This document shows, one piece after another, positions 53,746 through 61,124 of a stretch of 64,000 bases of DNA. Source of the DNA: Nostoc mirabile CHAB5784 (GTDB taxonomy: Bacteria; Cyanobacteriota; Cyanobacteriia; Cyanobacteriales; Nostocaceae); the NCBI RefSeq assembly GCF_020829645.1, contig NZ_JAIVFS010000002.1:124001-188000 (forward strand), in the 5' to 3' direction. The notes under the pieces are model-generated. The model was not told where the DNA came from. It did not search any database and was given only the letters and a program-made list of their open reading frames with translations. The position numbers and the translations under genes are program-made. Within the stretch, counting starts at the first letter, position 1. Each line of letters begins with the position of its first letter.

Positions 53746-53965
53746 TGCTGCGTGCTGTATTATCAATATATTCTTGTGAGAAAATTTGCCTTCCTAATAC
53801 CAACGCTTCTTGCCTTTCCTCATCTGTCATATAATCATCTCCCTTGAGTCCCCTTGGGGTACGTCGATGATTTCCTCCTGCATCTAAATATCGCTGACGT
53901 GCGATCGCAAATAATTCTAATATTCTTTGCGCTTGCTGCTGTTTAATGGTGTTAGATTGCGTCAT
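53720..53965 (-). CDS. Small hypothetical protein, convergent with the orphan antitoxin
   Basis: The 81-residue protein (MTQSNTIKQQQAQRILELFAIARQRYLDAGG...DEERQEALVLGRQIFSQEYI) is mostly helical and soluble. Its last nine codons overlap the end of the gene at 53512 on the opposite strand. I do not recognise a family. It could have a different natural C-terminus that was lost when the regions were joined. Confidence 0.5.
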   Translation of the reverse strand: MTQSNTIKQQQAQRILELFAIARQRYLDAGGNHRRTPRGLKGDDYMTDEERQEALVLGRQIFSQEYIDNTARSIKYPPVES

Positions 53966-53975
53966 CGTTTTATTC

Positions 53976-54178
53976 CTATCCGAAGGTCACTACTTCGCCG
54001 TTTTGTAATATCGTTGCCAAGGGTAAAACAGTGCTAGGAGTTTGAATGTGCCAATACCCTGTGTCTTCATCATATAATCTCCAAACAAGTAAATTTAGAG
54101 CTTCTAGGGCATTTTTTACTAAGTATTGCTCTTGGAGTGGGTTCCACAAATGGTAAGTGTCTATGTAAGCCAGTGCTG
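53976..54178 (-). pseudogene. 3' remnant of an unidentified gene
   Basis: An open frame without a start reads RSALAYIDTYHLWNPLQEQY, then VKNALEALNLLVWRLYDEDT, and ends ILQNGEVVTFG-stop. A shorter copy of the last 13 codons lies at 53425-53465, on the other side of the 53512/53720 gene pair. It abuts the CPBP gene end. Family not recognised. Confidence 0.6.
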
Positions 54179-54184
54179 ATCTTA

Positions 54185-55015
54185 TCAGAGAGGCGATCGC
54201 TCAGTCCTTCCTCGTATCCACAAAGCTAGTACACTCATTAACAACACCCCCATCACTCCTTGCAGGGGATTATTATTCATACCAGTTACCCAATCAGGAA
54301 CTTGACCAGAATATTTTACTAATTTACCCACATTAATAATGTAGTAGCCCCATACTAAACCACCATGCAAACCAATTGGAAAACCCAAGCGTCCCCTCCG
54401 CCAACGCTTTCCCCATACCTGCGTTAACCCCAGCAGTACTAAAGCTGGAAATTGCGGCAGTGTATGAATAATTGCCTCCAATGGTTTAATAAAGTGCAAT
54501 GTAGCAAAGGCAGTTGCATCTGTCCACAGTGCCACACGCGGACTGTAATTCCGCTGTAATTCATCTAGCAACCAACCTCGAAATAGTAATTCTTCCGCAA
54601 ATCCAATACCTAAGCCAACAAGTAAACCCTCTATAATCACTCTTAGCAAGACAACTTTCGGTTGTTGCCACACCAACCAACCTAACAAACCTTGTACCCC
54701 AAAAAGTATCAAAATGTTAATTATCCCCATAGCCAAGCCACGCAGGAAATCCACACCGTTTTGCCGCGTGAATTCTAAGCCATAATGCTGCAGAATTTGG
54801 GGCTGCTGATAGACATATTTACCCCATAGTCTCAGGAGAAAAATAAATACTCCATATAACAATACCAATGTCAATATACTTTCTAAGTTTGAATCATGCA
54901 CTAGTAAGTATATTGGTGCAGCGAAGGGCAACCATAGCAGCAATAAAGTCAAAATAAAAGCACCCAGCCTGATAGGGGCAGGGCGTTCGGCTAGACGGAC
55001 AAGATTTTTTTTCAT
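54185..55015 (-). CDS. CPBP-family intramembrane metalloprotease
   Basis: The 276-residue polytopic protein has the CPBP/CAAX-protease motifs FAEELLFRGWLLDEL (EExxxR) and FATLHFIKPLEAI (FxxxH), with His residues in later helices (LHGGLVWGYYI). I chose MKKNLVRLAERPAPIRLG at 55015; a longer frame to 55168 translates AATTACG-type repeats. Such proteins are membrane proteases of largely unknown substrates. Confidence 0.88.
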   Translation of the reverse strand: MKKNLVRLAERPAPIRLGAFILTLLLLWLPFAAPIYLLVHDSNLESILTLVLLYGVFIFLLRLWGKYVYQQPQILQHYGLEFTRQNGVDFLRGLAMGIINILILFGVQGLLGWLVWQQPKVVLLRVIIEGLLVGLGIGFAEELLFRGWLLDELQRNYSPRVALWTDATAFATLHFIKPLEAIIHTLPQFPALVLLGLTQVWGKRWRRGRLGFPIGLHGGLVWGYYIINVGKLVKYSGQVPDWVTGMNNNPLQGVMGVLLMSVLALWIRGRTERSPL

Positions 55016-55206
55016 ACTAAATAGGTCAAAATAATTCGTAATTGATAATGACGCTCGATAGCAAAGCGTTAGCGACATAGGAGCGTCTGACTCGAAGAGA
55101 GCTGCGCTAACGTAATTCGTAATTACAATCAGTGTTAGCTCTGAACTTCCCACTGTCTTACTGTTCACTGAATTAAAAATCCAGTGTCGGCTCTGTACCC
55201 TTTTTC

Positions 55207-55266
55207 ATTACGAATTACGAATTACGAATTACGAATTACGAATTACGAATTACGAATTACGAATTA
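55207..55266. repeat. ATTACGA heptanucleotide tandem repeat
   Basis: About eight perfect ATTACGA units between the CPBP and clpS genes. This is the short tandemly repeated repetitive (STRR) type typical of heterocystous cyanobacteria. Confidence 0.85.
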
Positions 55267-55271
55267 TTTGA

Positions 55272-55553
55272 CTATTCATCAGGTTCAATCGTGCTACTTA
55301 AACCGTGACTTTTCAATGTTTCGCAATAGAACTCAGCGTGTTCCAGAGCGCAAGTAATAACTAAAGCTAGCCCGTTAGTATGGGCTTCCATCATGATGCT
55401 CACAGCTTGGGGTTGGGTAAGGCTAGGTACAGTGGCTATTAATGACTGTACAACATGCTCCATCGAGTTGTAGTCGTCGTTATGGAGCAAGACGCGATAC
55501 CGAGGCGCGAGCTTACGGGTTGTGGAGGGCTTTTCAATAGTTTCAACTGACAC
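55272..55553 (-). CDS. clpS: ATP-dependent Clp protease adaptor ClpS
   Basis: ClpS delivers N-degron substrates to the ClpC/ClpAP-type protease. The 93-residue protein has the family core YRVLLHNDDYNSMEHVVQSL, followed by VSIMMEAHTNGLALVITCALEHAEFYCETLKSHGLSSTIEPD. Residues forming the N-end-binding pocket (NDD) are present. Cyanobacteria often have two clpS genes; this one is of ClpS1 length. Confidence 0.94.
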   Translation of the reverse strand: MSVETIEKPSTTRKLAPRYRVLLHNDDYNSMEHVVQSLIATVPSLTQPQAVSIMMEAHTNGLALVITCALEHAEFYCETLKSHGLSSTIEPDE

Positions 55554-55851
55554 GGCTCTTTGCTCTTTTCTCGTTAATTCACTACAACAAAGTTTCTGTC
55601 CAGCGATCGCTTAACAGTTATTTACCTATTCTATAGTATTTCTGTTCAGATACTATGCTAGGAAAACCCTTTGCTGCCAAGGATTGGTCGTATTAGTTTG
55701 GCGTAGCCACTTGTGAGGCATATCTCTTAAGACATCGTTGCCGTGAGAGTGCTACCCTAATGTTACAGAAGCTTCCTTTAAAAGTAGCGCATTCTCACTT
55801 TTAAAATTAAGGAAGTTACAAAATAATCCTTGCCCCCGCCCAAACTGCATA

Positions 55852-56199
55852 ATGATGGACATTAGCCTAGATTTTCTTCAACCAGGACAAATTGTGTCTT
55901 TAGAGCATGCCGACAGGAATCTGTATGCAGAAGTCATTCAATTTGTAGTTTCCCGCCAGTTGTGCTGGGTGCGTCCTTTATTAATGGTTACTTTCATTCA
56001 AGAATCGCCGCTAATTACCGATTTGCGAGATGCGTCTGACTTGCTTTGGCCTGCCAATTTATTTCGCCCAGCATTAGACACAGAAGTAATTACCTTCTTG
56101 AGCCAAGTTTTAGTAAAAGAACCAAAAACTGAACCTGACTCAGCCGCCAAGCAGCAACTCAATCAGTTTATTCACCAACTTTGGCAAGCATACCAATAG
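55852..56199 (+). CDS. Conserved cyanobacterial protein of unknown function
   Basis: The 115-residue soluble protein (MDISLDFLQPGQIVSLEHADRNLYAEVIQFVVSRQLCWVRPLLM...LLWPANLFRPALDTEV) reads as a small beta-rich domain and a C-terminal helix. I recognise it as common in cyanobacteria, without a known role. Start at the first or second Met is undecided (ATGATG). Confidence 0.72.
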   Translation: MMDISLDFLQPGQIVSLEHADRNLYAEVIQFVVSRQLCWVRPLLMVTFIQESPLITDLRDASDLLWPANLFRPALDTEVITFLSQVLVKEPKTEPDSAAKQQLNQFIHQLWQAYQ

Positions 56200-56367
56200 T
56201 CATTAGTCATTAGTCAGGAGTTAGAAATTATTATTCTCCCCCTGCTTTTCCTGCTCCCTTATGGCCAAAAGCAATTAACATTAACTAATTCTGGCGGTTC
56301 TAAGTCAAGAAAGCTAAGATTATCAGCAAGTTTTGTAGCTTTTTATAAAATTTCGTTACAAAACTAA

Positions 56368-56420
56368 ATTACGAATTATGAATTACGAATTACGAATTAC
56401 GAATTACGAATTACGAATTA
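56368..56420. repeat. ATTACGA heptanucleotide tandem repeat (second)
   Basis: About seven units, one variant ATTATGA, ending 3 bp before the stop of the 66-residue gene at 56423. Same repeat as at 55207. Confidence 0.8.
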
Positions 56421-56422
56421 TT

Positions 56423-56623
56423 CTAATATCCCAAGTTAGGAACCAACTGAATTCTACCAGCATCCATCTCTGCCATTAATAATTCCAGAGCTTCGTAGTC
56501 AACGTCAGAAATGTAACCCCGTTCCGTCAATTCTGAGTTGATTTCATTTTCTATCTCAGGAGTTAATTTTTTAATGTCAAGAGCCTTTTCTACTAATTTA
56601 CGAATAGCGTACTTGGTTCTCAT
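56423..56623 (-). CDS. Small cyanobacterial hypothetical protein
   Basis: The 66-residue protein MRTKYAIRKLVEKALDIKKL...EIENEINSELTERGYISDVDYEALELLMAEMDAG is helical and charged, ending RIQLVPNLGY. It is similar in style to common cyanobacterial small proteins of unknown role. The frame is complete and has protein-like composition, unlike the adjacent repeats. Confidence 0.65.
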   Translation of the reverse strand: MRTKYAIRKLVEKALDIKKLTPEIENEINSELTERGYISDVDYEALELLMAEMDAGRIQLVPNLGY

Positions 56624-57082
56624 AAGTAATAACCTAAATTTATATGATACTAATTATTCCCGATTTCTCTAAGCACAAATAGTGATCTAATAGTCACATA
56701 GATCACATTTTAATTAGTTAAAGAAGTAATTCGCTATCAGGATGTCGTATGCGATCAGCAACGCTAAAGTGAGGAATTTAACTTACCGTTAAGACTTGGC
56801 TAAATTAGCTTTAGTTATAGACTAAGCAAGTTTTCTCAGCATACTTACTGATGATTTGTCGTTTCTACGGCTGTCTATAGTTGATTGTTTTTGAACTAGC
56901 ATAAAAAAAAAGTATATATAAGCACATTTTTACCCGAAATTATGACAATCTTTAAACAGAGATACTAAAGCAATAAAGATTCAGCAAAGAGAACTAAGAC
57001 ATATGGTCGATGCAACAAAATAGAGTTTATGTTCAAATAATTCTTAGCTTGACGCTTTAATAATTCTCAATAGGATGTAACT
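56624..57082. other. Intergenic region upstream of the STAS gene
   Basis: AT-rich, with AGTATATATAAGC near 56912, but no box pair I can support. The region lacks the dispersed repeats found in most other gaps. Confidence 0.4.
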
Positions 57083-57412
57083 ATGCAGGCAGTGCTTAAC
57101 TATCCGAAGATTGCAGTTATTCGCCCCCAAGGCTTTTTGAATGCTACAAACGCCTTGGAATTTGAACGAGATATGACCACAGCGTTAGCACAAAATGGTA
57201 TTTCTATCTTGGTAGTAGACCTCGCAGCAGTAGAATCGTTAGACAGCGCGGGGTTGATGGCATTGTTATCTATACACAAGCTGGCTCTTAGTTTAGAAAG
57301 GGGTTTCCAACTTTGCGCTGTTGCTCCGTCAATTAGAATTATTTTTGAACTAACGCAACTCGATAGGGTGTTTGAAATATTGGATGGTGAAGTTGAGTTG
57401 GCTGCAACATAA
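57083..57412 (+). CDS. STAS-domain anti-sigma factor antagonist-like protein
   Basis: The 109-residue single STAS domain has IAVIRPQGFLNATNALEFERD, VVDLAAVESLDSAGLMALL with the phosphorylatable Ser55 in DSAGL, and FELTQLDRVFEIL. Such proteins are switched by Ser phosphorylation and partner with serine kinases/phosphatases; no kinase is adjacent. Cytosolic. AGGATGTAACT precedes the ATG. Confidence 0.9.
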   Translation: MQAVLNYPKIAVIRPQGFLNATNALEFERDMTTALAQNGISILVVDLAAVESLDSAGLMALLSIHKLALSLERGFQLCAVAPSIRIIFELTQLDRVFEILDGEVELAAT

Positions 57413-57560
57413 CTTTATGTAAAAGCCCAAAGGTTCTGGTAGGAAGTGGACTTTATGTAAAGGAGTTATAAATTGGAACGATAAACTATGTTAGAAGACC
57501 TAATTCAATGCTAAGGTTGGGTTTGAGTAGCTGTAATTAAGGTAGCTAGAAGATAGCACA

Positions 57561-60272
57561 GTGGCTGTTGCAGTTGAAAAATTAATAACATCGGATATTT
57601 TAAAACCAGGACGTTACCTGGGTAATGAGCGTTTAGCAGTACACAAAGCTTGGGATACGGCAGAAATACGCTGGGTATTAACTTATCCAGAAGTATATGA
57701 AGTCGGTGCATCCAATTTAGGGCACATCATTCTCTATAACATCCTGAATGCCCAACCGCGTCAATTGTGCGATCGCGCCTACCTCCCAGGAAAAGACCTG
57801 GCAGCCAAACTACGCGAAACTAATACGCCATTGTTTGCTGTAGAGTCAAAGCGATCGCTCACAGAATTCGACATTTTAGGTTTTAGCCTCAGTTACGAAC
57901 TGGGTGCAACTAATATCTTAGAAATGTTGGATTTGGCTGGAATTCCCAAGACGTGGCGAGAACGGCAAAAAGCTGGCGTTGCAGGGGGAGAATTGACGAA
58001 TCTCCAGTCCCAGTTTCCATTGATTTTTGCTGGTGGGCAAACAGCAACATCTAATCCTGAGCCTTATGCCGACTTCTTCGACTTTATCGCCCTTGGAGAT
58101 GGAGAAGAACTGTTGCCAGAAATTGGTTTGGTGTTGGAAGAAGGCAAACAAGCAGGATTGAGTCGGGAACATTTGTTACTGGATTTGGCACAGATACCAG
58201 GTGTATATGTCCCTCAGTTTTACGACATGGCAGAGAATGGCTCAGTTCATCCTCGTCGCCTAGACGTACCAAAACGAATTTTGCGACGGGTGGCAACTCC
58301 CATACCCGCGTATTCCATTGGGTTAGTTCCCTACGTGGAAACGGTGCATGACCGCTTGACCATTGAGATTAGGCGTGGTTGCACTCGTGGCTGTCGCTTC
58401 TGTCAACCAGGAATGCTAACTCGACCAGCACGGGATGTAGAACCCGATAAGGTTGTAGATGCAATTGAACAAGGGATGCGGGCAACTGGTTACAATGAGT
58501 TTTCCCTATTATCTCTGAGTTGTTCTGATTATTTGTCCCTACCAGCAGTGGGGATGGAAATCAAAAATCGTTTAAAAAATGAAAATATTTCTCTGACTCT
58601 ACCAAGCCAACGGGTAGACAGATTTGATGAAAATATTGCCAATATCCTTGGAGGTACGCGGCAAGGTGGACTGACTTTTGCTCCAGAAGCTGGAACTCAG
58701 CGGATGCGAGACATCGTGAATAAGGGTTTGACGAATGAAGAATTGTTGCGGGGAGTGAAAACCGCTTGGGAGCAAGGCTGGGATAAAATCAAGTTGTATT
58801 TTATGATTGGCTTGCCGGGTGAGACAGATGCTGATGTTTTGGGCATTGCCGAAACAGTAAGCTGGCTACAGCGAGAATGTCGGGGCAAGGGCAGAAAACC
58901 CCTAAACTTTAATCTGACGATTTCTAACTTTACGCCGAAGCCCCATACGCCATTCCAATGGCACTCAGTTTCTACCACTGAATTTAAGCGCAAACAAAAC
59001 CTGCTACGGCAAGAATTCCGGCGGGTAAAGGGAGTGAAGGTAAATTTTACCGATGTTCGCATTTCGGCAATGGAGGATTTTGTAGGACGAGGTGATCGCA
59101 ATTTGAGCAAAGTAGTCCGCCGTGCCTGGGAATTGGGTGCAGGTATGGATTCCTGGTATGAAAATTTAGATCAGGCTTTTAGCGCTTGGGGGTCTGCGAT
59201 CGCTCAAGCCGATCTAGACTGGAAATACCGCCAAGTAGAAAATGGCGAATGGAATTTGTTTCACGCACAAGATCAGACGATATCTAAAGATGCGGTAAAT
59301 ACCCCACAGACGCGATTAATCGCGTCTCACCCTAGTACAGACGCGATTAATCGCGTCTCTCCTCACTCCCTCGATACTCCCCTCCCTTGGGATCATATTG
59401 ATACCGGGATTGACAAAAAGTGGCTCAAAGAAGACTTGCAACGCGCCTTAGAAGCTGCAATTGTACCCGATTGCTCTTTTGAAGGTTGTTCTCACTGTGG
59501 CGTATGTGGAACCGACTTTGGCCATAACATTGTGATTGAATCACCAGCTATTCCGAAGTTCGCTGGCGAGTTTGTCCCCAACACAACTAAGGTACAAAGA
59601 CTGCGAGTTTGGTTTGGGAAACAGGGTAATATGGCTTTGGTAAGCCACCTAGATTTAATCCGTCTGTTTGACCGAGTTGTGCGGCGAGCAGGCTTACCAA
59701 TCGCTTTCACTGGTGGATTTCATCCAATGCCGCGAATTTCTGTAGCAACTGCTTTGGCTCTAGGAGCTACTAGTAGTGGTGAAATTGCGGATTTTGAGTT
59801 AACTGTACCAGTGTCAGTCAATGCTTTTCGAGAACAGTTGGTTCGGGAAATGCCCACAGACATACCTATATATAATGTGGAGCAGATAGATTTAAAAACT
59901 CCGGCAGCGACTCAACTGCTAGAAACCGCAGAATATTTAATTACCGTAGCAGCACTTGAAGAAGTAACACCTATACAATGGCAAGAATGGATTGATACCA
60001 TCAAAGCAAAAGACGAACTGTGGTACGAGCATACAACAAAGTCAGGCAAGAGCCAGTTAATAAATCTGCGCGATCGCTTGTTTGAACTGGAATTAGTAGA
60101 AAACTACAAAAGTATTGCAGAATCTATATCTGTTATCCGTTATGTAGGTAGCTATCGCCAAGATGGTTTTCTATTGCGTCCTGAACAAATCCTGTTTATG
60201 CTAGGGATGGTGGCTAGTCGAGAATTCCAACTCCTGCACATCCACCGCAATCGGCTAATTTTAGGGGTATAA
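57561..60272 (+). CDS. B12-binding radical SAM protein fused to DUF2344 (TIGR03960/TIGR03936 type)
   Basis: The 903-residue protein starts at GTG. Residues about 20-230 are a cobalamin-binding-like domain (EVGASNLGHIILYNILNAQ; IFAGGQTATSNPEPYADFFDFIALGDGEE). The radical SAM core at about 255-560 has RRGCTRGCRFCQPG. The C-terminal third is a DUF2344 domain (TTKVQRLRVWFGKQGNMALVSHLDLIRLFDRVVRRAGLP). In many bacteria it sits next to rne/rng, as here. Residues about 582-602 are encoded by two copies of a 20-bp palindromic repeat and keep the frame. Function unknown, possibly RNA modification. Confidence 0.9.
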   Translation: MAVAVEKLITSDILKPGRYLGNERLAVHKAWDTAEIRWVLTYPEVYEVGASNLGHIILYNILNAQPRQLCDRAYLPGKDLAAKLRETNTPLFAVESKRSLTEFDILGFSLSYELGATNILEMLDLAGIPKTWRERQKAGVAGGELTNLQSQFPLIFAGGQTATSNPEPYADFFDFIALGDGEELLPEIGLVLEEGKQAGLSREHLLLDLAQIPGVYVPQFYDMAENGSVHPRRLDVPKRILRRVATPIPAYSIGLVPYVETVHDRLTIEIRRGCTRGCRFCQPGMLTRPARDVEPDKVVDAIEQGMRATGYNEFSLLSLSCSDYLSLPAVGMEIKNRLKNENISLTLPSQRVDRFDENIANILGGTRQGGLTFAPEAGTQRMRDIVNKGLTNEELLRGVKTAWEQGWDKIKLYFMIGLPGETDADVLGIAETVSWLQRECRGKGRKPLNFNLTISNFTPKPHTPFQWHSVSTTEFKRKQNLLRQEFRRVKGVKVNFTDVRISAMEDFVGRGDRNLSKVVRRAWELGAGMDSWYENLDQAFSAWGSAIAQADLDWKYRQVENGEWNLFHAQDQTISKDAVNTPQTRLIASHPSTDAINRVSPHSLDTPLPWDHIDTGIDKKWLKEDLQRALEAAIVPDCSFEGCSHCGVCGTDFGHNIVIESPAIPKFAGEFVPNTTKVQRLRVWFGKQGNMALVSHLDLIRLFDRVVRRAGLPIAFTGGFHPMPRISVATALALGATSSGEIADFELTVPVSVNAFREQLVREMPTDIPIYNVEQIDLKTPAATQLLETAEYLITVAALEEVTPIQWQEWIDTIKAKDELWYEHTTKSGKSQLINLRDRLFELELVENYKSIAESISVIRYVGSYRQDGFLLRPEQILFMLGMVASREFQLLHIHRNRLILGV
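59308..59358. repeat. Two in-frame copies of AGACGCGATTAATCGCGTCT inside a gene
   Basis: Copies at 59308-59327 and 59339-59358 are identical to intergenic copies elsewhere. They encode QTRLIASHPSTDAINRVS within the linker between the radical SAM core and DUF2344. Confidence 0.88.
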
Positions 60273-61124
60273 TCCCTGTAGGGCAGCTTGCTAGTAGTTG
60301 TCGTAACATGGCTATATCGTTGGAATTGATTTTTAGCAAGGTTGCGTTAGAATGGGGTGAAGAGAAATTTTCTGGCGCTGCATTGAATTAGCTGGTTCAC
60401 TACCCTGGTGTTCAGGGGGCGAAAGCAAAGATATTAGAGTGCAACTTCTAGGATTTTATCCCAGACAAACTGAGGCAGATTAAAGAACACACACTCTCTC
60501 TATAGCTACCTTGTGAATCAGTAACTAACAGCAGGCTCGGTTAGCTTCTCTAAATCCATGCTTTTTAAACAACTGCTGAATCTTTAATCCACAGTAGTGC
60601 CAAAGAGCTAGTGAGCTACTTTTCTAGAGTTGTTCGCCTTTGGCGTTGTCGTAGGTTAAACAACTGCCGTCGGTTAGGCCGAATTTGCAGACGTTGACGA
60701 GACGCGCAAAGCGCGGCTTAAAGTAGGGTAGCAGCTGGCGTTGCTGAGTATAACCCTAAGGATAAATCCGGGGAATGGAAAATAGAAATAGTTTCTTTTT
60801 CTTAACGACATCAGTAGGTTACTCTCAAATGAAGCTTCCTGAGTTAAAAACTCACTCAGGATTCAGAACTTTTAACTCAGAACTCTCTTTATTGAGGGTA
60901 TTGCATCACAAATCAACCATCCGTGGTTGATTTAATTGCTTAAACATGCAGCCGTTCTGGAATAATCCGCCGTAAAAATGCTCTTAAGAGCGCCAATAGC
61001 TATTTAATTTAGAAGCTCAGGTTTGCGATTTTTATTATCAGTAGCGCCTTTTGAGGGTTGCAGGGGCAACAAAGGTATAACAAACCTCCAGACCTATTGG
61101 TGCTGCCAATTTTGAGGAAATTGA
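60273..61124. other. Long region upstream of rne
   Basis: This 852-bp gap has no convincing ORF or tRNA. It contains several short inverted stretches (for example around 60395-60425 and 60840-60895). Long 5' leaders are known for rne in other bacteria and in cyanobacteria, where they carry self-regulation, so part may be leader RNA. I cannot place the promoter. Confidence 0.4.
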
